Under the pieces are notes generated by a model. It did no database searches and was not told the DNA's origin. It worked only from the letters and a program-made list of their open reading frames with translations. The translations under genes and the position numbers were made by a program. From Desulfobacteraceae bacterium (GTDB lineage: Bacteria; Desulfobacterota; DSM-4660; Desulfatiglandales; Desulfatiglandaceae), in the NCBI GenBank assembly GCA_013203065.1, contig JABMQV010000424.1, forward strand, positions 1 through 8,775: a stretch of 8,775 nt of DNA. The letters run 5' to 3'. Position 1 is the stretch's first letter. Each line of letters starts with the position of its first letter. Positions 1 to 6,916 of the stretch are shown in pieces.

Positions 1-1400
1 GACCTGCAGAATTCTCTTATCTCCTCCAAAGTGCTTCTCTCCCCCTCCTTTAGCTGTATAAAGGCCTTTGGGGCCTCGCCCTTTAGATCATCGGGAATGC
101 CCACGATGACGAGGTCCTTTATTTTGGGGTGGTCCAGCATCATATCTTCCACCTCGGAAGGGTATACCTTCTCTCCACCGACATTAATCATATCCTTTTT
201 TCGATCCACAATATACGCATAACCGTCCTCGTCCATATGGGCGATATCACCTGAATGAAACCACCCCTCCGTATCAAAGCTTTCTTTCGTGGCCTCCTGC
301 TTATTCAGATAGCCATTGGTAACGCAGGTCCCTTTAACGCAAAGCTCTCCTTGTTCGCCCGGGGGCAATTCATTGCCTTCTTCATCGATCACCTTCATAA
401 CCGCGTCGTCCATGCCCTTTCCACAGGAACCGATCCGGGTCTCGGTATAGGGCGAGGTGGAACCTACGCACGAGACCTCTGTCAGCCCCCATGCCTCGGC
501 GTAACGCCACTTCAACCTGTCTTCCACCTGGCGGATCAGGTTCTCCGGCATCTTGGTGGCGGCCGAAAGACAGAAGGCCACCGATGAGATATCCCGTTTC
601 TCGAGGTCGGGTTGTCTGAGAAGCAGGTTGTACATGGGAGGGACACCCTGAAACACCGTAGGTTTGAGCCTTTCGATATCATCGATTGCCTTGTCAGGAT
701 AGAAACGCTCGACGGTGATCACACTCCCTCCCCTGGAAAGCATCCCCAATGTCCCGTTTACCAGCCCCCAGCAGTGAAAGATAGGGGTGGCCACCATGAT
801 GGTGTCTTCCGCTCTGAAATGGACCTTGCCGAACTCGGTGGCGTTGTGCCAGATGTTGAGATGCGTGGCCATAACCCCCTTTGGCCAGCCGGTGGTGCCC
901 GATGTGTACATCAAATGGCAGATATCGCTCCCTTTTGTGCCGGGGGGATCAAACTCTCCGCTCCCCCCTGACAGCATCTCCATAAAGCCAGGGTAGTCCT
1001 TTGCCTGATCTTCCTCCAGAAGGATCACATCGGTCAGAGAGTTCACCTCAGGCCTTACAGATTCTATGATAGGGAGTCGCTTTGAGTCCACAAGGACGGC
1101 CTTGGAATTACAGTCGTTGAGGATATAAGCGACTTCTGTCTTCCGGAGCATGGCATTGACCAGATTTAACGTCACCCCCGCCCTCACTGTCCCCAGATAG
1201 GCGATGATCAGCTCCGGAAGGCTAGGCAAGAATAGGGAAAGTACATCCTCCCGTCCAAGCCCCAGTCTTATGAGACCGCCAGCAGCCCTGTTGATCAGGG
1301 TATCCAGTTCGGAATACGAAATGCGCCGATCACCAAAGATGATGGCCGTCTTGTGGGGATTCTCCCTTACATGCCGTCGTAGAATATCAGATACATTCAT
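1..1400 (-). CDS. AMP-forming acyl-CoA synthetase (ANL superfamily), 3' end cut by window edge
   Basis: The enzyme would activate a carboxylic acid with ATP to an acyl-adenylate and then form the CoA thioester in the cytoplasm. Reading the minus strand from the ATG at 1400, the frame stays open for 466 codons to the window edge. ANL core motifs are visible: the P-loop-like TSGTTGWPKGV (residues 166-176), AEAWGLTE (301-308), GWFHSGDIA (379-387), YIVDRKKDMI (396-405) and VGGEKVYPSEVE (407 on). Family members have about 500-530 residues, so roughly 50 C-terminal residues, including the catalytic lysine of motif A10, fall outside. The start is supported by AAGGGGG at 1406-1412, five bases before the ATG. 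A sigma70-like promoter lies upstream, partly covered by a perfect palindrome. The gene is divergent from a methyl-transfer operon. The substrate cannot be read from sequence: a fatty acid, short acid or aromatic acid are all possible. Confidence 0.93.
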   Translation of the reverse strand, partial: MNVSDILRRHVRENPHKTAIIFGDRRISYSELDTLINRAAGGLIRLGLGREDVLSLFLPSLPELIIAYLGTVRAGVTLNLVNAMLRKTEVAYILNDCNSKAVLVDSKRLPIIESVRPEVNSLTDVILLEEDQAKDYPGFMEMLSGGSGEFDPPGTKGSDICHLMYTSGTTGWPKGVMATHLNIWHNATEFGKVHFRAEDTIMVATPIFHCWGLVNGTLGMLSRGGSVITVERFYPDKAIDDIERLKPTVFQGVPPMYNLLLRQPDLEKRDISSVAFCLSAATKMPENLIRQVEDRLKWRYAEAWGLTEVSCVGSTSPYTETRIGSCGKGMDDAVMKVIDEEGNELPPGEQGELCVKGTCVTNGYLNKQEATKESFDTEGWFHSGDIAHMDEDGYAYIVDRKKDMINVGGEKVYPSEVEDMMLDHPKIKDLVIVGIPDDLKGEAPKAFIQLKEGERSTLEEIREFCR

Positions 1401-1447
1401 GCCTGCCCCCTTCAAAAAGATTGAAACATGCCGTTCAGGATATGTGG

Positions 1448-1477
1448 AATATAGAAAAATCGGATTGACCCTGTCAA
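1448..1477 (-). promoter_or_regulatory. Sigma70-like promoter of the acyl-CoA synthetase gene
   Basis: On the minus strand a consensus -35 TTGACA (1472-1477) is followed after 18 bases by TATATT (1448-1453); reading the -10 as CTATAT gives a 17-base spacer. The ligase ATG at 1400 is close enough for a leader of about 40 bases. The -35 hexamer lies inside the 1462-1480 palindrome, which fits control by a repressor. Prediction from sequence only. Confidence 0.6.
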
Positions 1478-1480
1478 TCC
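1462..1480. repeat. Perfect 19-bp palindrome, candidate operator
   Basis: GGATTGAC-CCT-GTCAATCC: two 8-base arms match perfectly around a three-base centre. The right arm holds the -35 hexamer of the minus-strand ligase promoter, so a bound dimer would block RNA polymerase there. It also lies about 30 bases upstream of the predicted -35 of the plus-strand methyltransferase promoter. Its size suits a dimeric helix-turn-helix regulator such as a TetR- or GntR-type protein, but no regulator gene is in the window and the family is a guess. Confidence 0.5.
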
Positions 1481-1510
1481 TTCAAGGCAGTTTTGCGGTC
1501 AACTCAATAC

Positions 1511-1539
1511 TTGGCATAAGCGCCCTGCTATGCTAATTA
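1511..1539 (+). promoter_or_regulatory. Sigma70-like promoter of the methyltransferase operon
   Basis: TTGGCA (1511-1516), a 17-base spacer and TAATTA (1534-1539), with a TGC extended -10 element directly before the -10. Transcription would begin near 1546 and give a leader of about 125 bases before the ATG at 1672. The leader contains a short inverted repeat at 1572-1590. Prediction from sequence only. Confidence 0.5.
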
Positions 1540-1571
1540 AACCGATCAGGGCCTTTGGTTTATTGCTATCG

Positions 1572-1590
1572 GGACACGAGGTGGGTGTCC
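1572..1590 (+). other. Small hairpin in the methyltransferase leader
   Basis: GGACAC (1572-1577) and GTGTCC (1585-1590) can pair around a seven-base loop in the untranslated leader. It has no U-tract after it, so it is not an intrinsic terminator. I could not match the leader to a known riboswitch class, including the cobalamin type that would suit this operon. The role is unknown and the hairpin may be incidental. Confidence 0.25.
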
Positions 1591-1657
1591 AGAAGGGGAT
1601 AAATCGGGCACTTTTCGGTAATGGGTTGTTTGATTAATAATGGACAAATTGCTTGGG

Positions 1658-1662
1658 AGGAG
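1658..1662 (+). promoter_or_regulatory. Shine-Dalgarno that fixes the start of the fused methyltransferase
   Basis: AGGAG lies nine bases before the ATG at 1672. The upstream in-frame ATG at 1621 has no purine-rich site in front of it. The motif sits in the loop of a possible TTGG/CCAA stem (1653-1656 with 1664-1667), which would leave it exposed. Confidence 0.7.
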
Positions 1663-1671
1663 ACCAATCCT

Positions 1672-4308
1672 ATGGCGGGACTAGATCACATTCAACTCGG
1701 GGTAGGGTTTTATCCTGACTGGTTTTACAAACATTACGGCATCTCCTTTGGCAGGGAGTACTATTTTGATCCGGAAATCCGGGTCCAGACTCGAATGGAG
1801 ATAGACAAGCGGCTCCACGAAAGGTTTGGGGACGTGGGGTTGGGGGACCCGGCGCCCAAGCCCAAGCCTGTGATAACATTCGGTATGGTCATGCTCCCGG
1901 CCATTTTTGGTTGCGAGACAGTATTTAAGGATGAGGCGCTCCCCTGGGCCATGCCCCTTAACCTCTCTGAGAAGGAAGTGATGAAACTTGAGGTCCCGGA
2001 TATATTCAATGCCTATCCTATGACCGAAGTTATCAAACAGATTGACCATCTAAAAGAGAAGTACGGCAAAGTGGTGGGTGATATCAATGTCACCGGCGTC
2101 CAAAACTTGGCCCTCAAGATAAGGGGAGACCAGCTATATTACGATTACTATGAAAACCCGAGATTATGTCATCACCTTTTAGAGATATGTACTGAGTCCA
2201 TCATTCAACTCTTCAAATTTATTTATAAGACCACCGGGACCGGAGCAATGGATGTCACACCCATGTGCGATCCCAAGCTCTTTGTCATCCCCAATTGTAC
2301 GGTAGAGCAGGTTTCCCTGAAGGCCTACGAAGAATTTATCCTGGATTACGATAATCAGGTGGCAGACGCGTGCCACCCTCTTGGGATCCACCATTGCGGT
2401 TCCGTAAATGAGGTACTGGAAGGATATGCAAAGGTGCGCCATCTGGAGTTTGTCGAAGTAGGTTTTGGGTCTGATGTAAAAAGGACTCGGGAGGTATTCG
2501 GTCCCCAGGTGGCGGTCAACTCCCGTATAAGCCCCGTCTTGATGAAAAATGGTACGACCGAGGAGATAGCAGCGGAGGTTCGAAACCTGATCGATCAGGG
2601 TGCGCCCCTAAACAATTTTTCCATTGATACGGTTGGATTGACCTATGGCACTCCGGATGAAAACGTCAAGGCAGCCCTTCGAACCGCAAAAGAATATGGG
2701 AAAATCGACCGTGAAGTCCCTTCTGCCGGTGGCCCCCCTCATTTCTTCAGGTTCCGGGAAGCTGTAAGTCCTGTGGAGACGGCCATAAGCAGCCCCACAA
2801 AAACAGTTTTTATCGGTCCCGGTCACCCTCTCGTAATCATCGGGGAACGTATCAACCCCACCGGCAGAAAAGAGCTGGCCCGGACCTTGGAGAAGGGAGA
2901 TCTCAAGCTGGTACAGTCTGAGGCCCTCAAGCAGGTGCAAGAAGGGGCTCACATACTGGATGTAAATGTGGGCATCTCCGGGATAAACGAACCTCAGATC
3001 TTGAAAGAGGCCATCTATGCCATAGGTGAAGTCACAGACGTCCCCCTGTGCATCGATTCGGCCCTCCCGGATGCCCTGGAGGCCGGCTTGGAGGCCTATG
3101 AGGGGAAGGCGCTCGTCAATTCTGTCAATGGTGAAAGGGATAAGCTGAACAAAATACTGCCCCTGGTCAAATCCCATGGCGCGGCGGTCATCGGACTCAC
3201 CATGGATGATAAGGGGATTCCTGCCGAAGCAACCAAACGACTGGAGATAGCGAGGCTGATCGTCAAGAGAGCGGAACAGGAGGGCATCCCCCGTGAGGAT
3301 GTGATCATCGATCCCCTGGCCATGGCCCTCAGCGCGGACGATAAGGCAGGTTTGGAAACTCTGAAGGCCCTTCAGCTAATACGCGATGAACTGGGTGTCA
3401 ACCAGACCCTGGGGCTTTCAAATATCTCTTTCGGCCTTCCCGAACGCTCGTCCATCAACTCCCTCTTCCTGGCGATGGCCATCCAAAACGGTTTGACCTG
3501 CCCCATTGCCGATCCCACGGTTTGGGAGATGCGGAGGGCGATTTTACTTACCGACCTGTTGCTGGGGAAGGACGAATTTTGCATGAACTACCTCTCCGCC
3601 TCCGCAAGAAACCTCGGGAAGCCTGAATTAATAGGAGCAAAAGGAGACGAAGAAAAGGGGGCTGACGGAGATCTTGTGGCCATTAAAGAGGCCGTCATCA
3701 ACGGCAGGAGAAGGGTTGCGACAGAACTCACTAAAGAGGCTTTAGCCAAGGGTGCAGCCCCCGAAGATCTGATAAACAATTATCTTATCCCGGCCCTGAA
3801 TGTGGTGGGTGATAGGTTTGAGAAAAAGAAGATTTTTGTCCCCGAGATGATGATCGCCGCAAAAAGCATGCAGGATTGCGTTGACCTGGTCAGACCTCTG
3901 CTGAAAAAGGAGGCAGATACGACCTTTGGAACCGTTGTCATAGGAACGGTATTTGGTGACTTACACGATATCGGAAAAAATCTCACAAAACTCCTCCTCG
4001 AAAGCTCGGGGTTCAAGGTAATCGACCTTGGTGAAAACGTTCCAACGGACAAATTCGTTGAGAGCGCCAAGGAGCAAGACGCAGATGTGGTAGGGCTCTC
4101 ATCTCTCTTGACCACCGGCGACCCTCATGTGGAGGAAACTGTAAGGGCACTCAAGACCAGTGATATCTCTGAAAAGCTCAAGGTGATTTGTGGTGGCGCC
4201 GCCCTTACACCCAAATTTGTCATGGAGGTCTGCGGCGCAGATGCCCATGCCAGAGACGCGGCAGACGGGGTGAAAAAAATCAAAAAAATGCTAATGAGTA
4301 CTGACTGA
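1672..4308 (+). CDS. Three-domain fusion: URO-D-type methyltransferase, pterin (methyl-THF) methyltransferase and B12 corrinoid protein
   Basis: An 878-residue protein carrying a whole methyl-transfer chain. Residues 1 to about 350 resemble the URO-D/MtaA/CmuA methyltransferase fold, with an HxC pair (His240, Cys242) and a TPDENVKAALRTAKEYGK tail typical of the family. After a Pro/Gly-rich linker (350-380), residues 384 to about 640 form a pterin-binding TIM barrel: IGERINPTGR (390-399), LDVNVG (429-434), CIDS (460-463), NSVNGE (483-488), GLSNISFGLP (581-590). A helical cap (about 670-745) precedes a B12 domain with DLHDIG (763-768; His765 the likely cobalt ligand), SSLLTT and GGAALT. Known families imply methyl donor to Co(I), then to tetrahydrofolate. 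CmuA joins the first and last of these activities, and MetH has the same order but with a homocysteine domain. The methyl donor is not readable; methoxyaromatics, methylamines or halomethanes are options. There is no AdoMet reactivation domain, and the next gene encodes the reactivator instead. Confidence 0.93.
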   Translation: MAGLDHIQLGVGFYPDWFYKHYGISFGREYYFDPEIRVQTRMEIDKRLHERFGDVGLGDPAPKPKPVITFGMVMLPAIFGCETVFKDEALPWAMPLNLSEKEVMKLEVPDIFNAYPMTEVIKQIDHLKEKYGKVVGDINVTGVQNLALKIRGDQLYYDYYENPRLCHHLLEICTESIIQLFKFIYKTTGTGAMDVTPMCDPKLFVIPNCTVEQVSLKAYEEFILDYDNQVADACHPLGIHHCGSVNEVLEGYAKVRHLEFVEVGFGSDVKRTREVFGPQVAVNSRISPVLMKNGTTEEIAAEVRNLIDQGAPLNNFSIDTVGLTYGTPDENVKAALRTAKEYGKIDREVPSAGGPPHFFRFREAVSPVETAISSPTKTVFIGPGHPLVIIGERINPTGRKELARTLEKGDLKLVQSEALKQVQEGAHILDVNVGISGINEPQILKEAIYAIGEVTDVPLCIDSALPDALEAGLEAYEGKALVNSVNGERDKLNKILPLVKSHGAAVIGLTMDDKGIPAEATKRLEIARLIVKRAEQEGIPREDVIIDPLAMALSADDKAGLETLKALQLIRDELGVNQTLGLSNISFGLPERSSINSLFLAMAIQNGLTCPIADPTVWEMRRAILLTDLLLGKDEFCMNYLSASARNLGKPELIGAKGDEEKGADGDLVAIKEAVINGRRRVATELTKEALAKGAAPEDLINNYLIPALNVVGDRFEKKKIFVPEMMIAAKSMQDCVDLVRPLLKKEADTTFGTVVIGTVFGDLHDIGKNLTKLLLESSGFKVIDLGENVPTDKFVESAKEQDADVVGLSSLLTTGDPHVEETVRALKTSDISEKLKVICGGAALTPKFVMEVCGADAHARDAADGVKKIKKMLMSTD

Positions 4309-4327
4309 TACGTTCACCCCGGTCCGA

Positions 4328-4377
4328 TCTGCCACCCCTTGCCAAGATGAATGGCGAAATTCCTTACGGGTGGCGGA
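4328..4377 (+). other. Intercistronic hairpin between methyltransferase and activator genes
   Basis: TCTGCCACCC (4328-4337) pairs with GGGTGGCGGA (4368-4377), a ten-base stem with one G-U wobble. The 30-base loop can itself form a short GCCA/TGGC hairpin (4341-4344 with 4352-4355). No U-run follows, so it is not a standard terminator. It could stabilise the upstream message or reduce read-through, making less activator than methyltransferase; that role is inferred. Confidence 0.45.
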
Positions 4378-4421
4378 ACTCACTGCTCCCCCATTCGATG
4401 ATACAAAAAGAGATTTGAAGG

Positions 4422-6275
4422 ATGGACAAGGTCCTATTCATGCCATGGAATAAGGCGGCTGTGGCTGACGGAAGCCGTGATATTCTTCAGTTGGCACAGC
4501 AAATTGATCTTCCCCTCCGATCCACCTGCGGGGGCAAGAAAATATGCGGCAAGTGCAGGGTGATCGTGGAGGAGACCGGTACCTCCCTGTCCAAACCCTC
4601 GGAATTGGAGAAGATGGCCCTGGGCAAACTCCTTCAAAAAGGCTATCGCCTTGCGTGCGAAACCATACCAAAGGGCCCTGCCATCGTGAAAATCCCCGAA
4701 GAAAGCCAATTCAAGCGCCAGGTGGTTTTGACCTCGGATACGCCACACCCGCATCCCGTGCGCTTGCGTCCCATGGTTCGCCAATACTTTGTAGAGGTGC
4801 CCTCCCCTGTCCTCCATTCCGTGATTGGGGACCGCGAAAGGCTCCTTCTTGCGCTTCAGGATACTTACGGATTAAAACGGCTCACCCTTGACCCCTTTGC
4901 ATTAAGAAAGCTCCCAAGCGCACTTGCCTCAGCCGGAAGGGGAGTTACGGCCACCCTATGGAATAAGAGGGATCTCATTGACCTTTGTCCTGGAACCGCC
5001 CCGAGGCTGGTGGGCATGGCCTTTGATGTGGGCACCTCCACAGTGGTGGGATACCTCATGGATCTGGAGACGGGTGAAAGTCTCTCGGTAACATCGGCCG
5101 TAAACCCTCAGATTGTCTTTGGAGCCGATGTTATCAGCCGCATATCCTTTTGCCAGGAAAATGAGAATGGACTGGAAAAACTGCGCATCGCCATCATTAA
5201 ATGCCTGAACGGTCTTATCATGGATGCCTCGCAGGATGCAGAAATTGACCCAGACCTGATCATGGAGGTGACGGTTGCCGGTAATACAGTAATGCATCAT
5301 TTTCTCACGGGCCTGGATCCTCGATATTTGGCAATGGCACCCTATGCCCCTGTCCTCCAGAACCCTGAAGACCTCAAGGCCCGGGATCTGGGTCTTGAGG
5401 TGGGGAAATCAGCGTATGTTCACCTGCTTCCCCTCAAGGCCGGATTTGTGGGAGGCGATACCATCGCCGGTATATTGGCAACAGGCCTTCACAGGACCAA
5501 GGTCCCTTCCCTTCTCGTAGACCTGGGAACAAACGGCGAAATCGTTCTTGCCTGCAAAGACCGTCTCATCTGCTGTTCAACTGCCGCCGGCCCCGCCTTC
5601 GAGGGCGGGCACATCCGGTGGGGTATGCGGGCTTCTGCCGGGGCCATCGAAAAGGTCAAAGTTGATCCGGGCACTTTGGATGTACGGGTGAAAACGATCA
5701 CTGGCAAACGCCCCTTGGGATTGTGCGGTTCAGGCCTCATATCCGCAACAGCAGAAATGATCAGAAGGGGCATTATCCTGGAAAAGGGGAATTTTAACAA
5801 AGAGATTCGATCCCCCCGGCTCCGTCGAGGGGAGGATGGCAGAGAATTCGTACTGGCATGGGCATCCGAGGCCGGGAATAACCATGATATCACAGTGACG
5901 CAAAAGGACGTGGCTGAACTTCAGTTGGCCAAGTCGGCCATCTGTGCCGGTGCCACCTTACTGAGGGAATTTTTTGGAGGTGAACAGATCCGCAGGATTC
6001 TGCTGGCCGGAGCATTTGGGAATTATGTGGACCCCCAGGACGCTTGCACACTGGACCTCCTCCCGGACAGCCACACCGCCAGAATTATAGGAGTAGGCAA
6101 TGCAGCCGGATACGGCGCATGCCTGGCCCTGCTGGACAGTAACAAGAGGAGGGAAGGCCAAAGACTTTCAAAAAAATTGCAATATCAAGAGCTTGCCGCA
6201 ACCCAACGCTTCCAGGATCTCTTTATAGAAGGGATGCGCTTTACGTCGGCTCACGATTATCGGCTAAACTCCTGA
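4422..6275 (+). CDS. Reductive activator of corrinoid-dependent proteins (RACE), [2Fe-2S] plus ASKHA ATPase type
   Basis: A 617-residue cytoplasmic protein that would reduce inactive Co(II) of the neighbouring corrinoid domain to Co(I) at the cost of ATP. The N-terminal ferredoxin domain (1 to about 90) has Cys36, Cys42, Cys45 and Cys79 in the C-x5-C-x2-C...C pattern for a [2Fe-2S] cluster. The C-terminal part is the ASKHA-like RACE domain: FDVGTSTVVGY (from 201), VTVAGNTVMHH, LVDLGTNGE (365-373), GLCGSGLIS, LLAGAFGNYVDP (from 527) and GVGNAAGYGA. Length fits bacterial RACE proteins (about 600-650). It lacks the extra C-terminal Cys clusters of archaeal RamA. The ATG at 4422 keeps the first ferredoxin strand (KVLF); the site before it is weak (AAGAGA at 4408-4413), and GAAGG abuts the ATG. 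It lies 113 bases after the fused methyltransferase, in one operon, and its 3' end overlaps the opposite gene by 19 bases. Confidence 0.92.
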   Translation: MDKVLFMPWNKAAVADGSRDILQLAQQIDLPLRSTCGGKKICGKCRVIVEETGTSLSKPSELEKMALGKLLQKGYRLACETIPKGPAIVKIPEESQFKRQVVLTSDTPHPHPVRLRPMVRQYFVEVPSPVLHSVIGDRERLLLALQDTYGLKRLTLDPFALRKLPSALASAGRGVTATLWNKRDLIDLCPGTAPRLVGMAFDVGTSTVVGYLMDLETGESLSVTSAVNPQIVFGADVISRISFCQENENGLEKLRIAIIKCLNGLIMDASQDAEIDPDLIMEVTVAGNTVMHHFLTGLDPRYLAMAPYAPVLQNPEDLKARDLGLEVGKSAYVHLLPLKAGFVGGDTIAGILATGLHRTKVPSLLVDLGTNGEIVLACKDRLICCSTAAGPAFEGGHIRWGMRASAGAIEKVKVDPGTLDVRVKTITGKRPLGLCGSGLISATAEMIRRGIILEKGNFNKEIRSPRLRRGEDGREFVLAWASEAGNNHDITVTQKDVAELQLAKSAICAGATLLREFFGGEQIRRILLAGAFGNYVDPQDACTLDLLPDSHTARIIGVGNAAGYGACLALLDSNKRREGQRLSKKLQYQELAATQRFQDLFIEGMRFTSAHDYRLNS

Positions 6276-6916
6276 TCGACATTGGCGTTCCTGGTATAGC
6301 CTTCGACTATTTTCTTGACATCAATCTGGAGGAGTTCTGCGTAGGATTTCAAAAAGCTTTTCAAGTAGACCATGGGGGGAAGCTCATCAAACTGGTCACC
6401 TTCGATGGCCCTCAAGACTGACTTGCGGATCCTTGCGACTTCAAAAACCTCCTGAAGTCTTATTCCGATTGATTCTCTTAGTCTCTTGAGATCATTTCCC
6501 GAAATCACCTCTTTCGAAAGGATTTCAGCAGATATAGCTGTCACATCTTGCTCTTGGACCTTTCTCTTTACCCTTTTAACAAACGCAGTATGGTCAGGTG
6601 ACCAACCCTTTTGAAAAAGAGGGATGGGCTTCTTCTGCTTTGTCTTACCCCGGATAGAAGCGGGTACAACTCCTGAATCAACAAGCGACCTGTCATATTC
6701 TTCCCTCTTTTTGTCATCTACTAAAGTAAGAAATGCCTCCTCGATTTTCTTGAGGATCTCGGCCCTTTCATCATCCGAGAAAAAAGAGTAGGAAATCATA
6801 GAGTCTTCGTCGTAGATGGAAAGTCCCTTCTTGTATGCCTGTCTGATCTCAAAATAGGAGGCGTTCAAGGGAATGTTCAGAATTTCATAAAAATTCAATT
6901 CTTCAAATTTCTTCAT
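6257..6916 (-). CDS. J-like domain (no HPD) plus RodZ-type helix-turn-helix protein
   Basis: A 219-residue soluble protein with two recognisable parts. Residues 8-76 resemble a DnaJ domain (NFYEILNIPLNAS...REEYD), but the loop that should carry His-Pro-Asp reads YDED (35-38), so stimulation of Hsp70 ATPase is unlikely. A charged linker with Lys/Arg-rich stretches (89-96, 114-119) follows. Residues 141-207 match the RodZ-type HTH_25 pattern: LKRLRESIGIRLQEVFEVA, RAIEGDQFDELP and YLKSFLKSYAELLQID. RodZ's transmembrane helix and periplasmic domain are absent. The ATG at 6916 overlaps the end of the ATPase gene by 14 bases, suggesting translational coupling; an in-frame TTG at 6958 lacks a ribosome site. 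Inference: it is a partner, adaptor or DNA-binding regulator working with the ATPase. The exact function is unknown. Confidence 0.82.
   Translation of the reverse strand: MKKFEELNFYEILNIPLNASYFEIRQAYKKGLSIYDEDSMISYSFFSDDERAEILKKIEEAFLTLVDDKKREEYDRSLVDSGVVPASIRGKTKQKKPIPLFQKGWSPDHTAFVKRVKRKVQEQDVTAISAEILSKEVISGNDLKRLRESIGIRLQEVFEVARIRKSVLRAIEGDQFDELPPMVYLKSFLKSYAELLQIDVKKIVEGYTRNANVDQEFSR

Noticed and set aside
255..971. Plus-strand open frames opposite the acyl-CoA synthetase
   Set aside because: The minus strand encodes clear ANL motifs throughout; the plus-strand frames have no family features.
1621..1671. Upstream in-frame ATG adding 17 residues to the fused methyltransferase
   Set aside because: No ribosome site precedes it, whereas AGGAG lies nine bases before the ATG at 1672, and the extra residues show no family similarity.
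1540..1671. Cobalamin or SAM riboswitch in the leader of the corrinoid operon
   Set aside because: The leader is short and I could not find a B12-box-like sequence or a SAM riboswitch core; only simple hairpins are visible.
2608..3177. Long open frame antisense to the fused methyltransferase
   Set aside because: It mirrors a strongly conserved pterin-domain coding region and has no recognisable domain; it is a by-product of codon bias.
1672..4308. Reading the fused protein as methionine synthase MetH
   Set aside because: The N-terminal domain is URO-D-like and not the homocysteine-binding type, and the AdoMet activation domain is absent.
5489..5893. Minus-strand open frame opposite the RACE gene
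   Set aside because: It lies across the conserved ASKHA motifs of the activator and shows only low-complexity composition.
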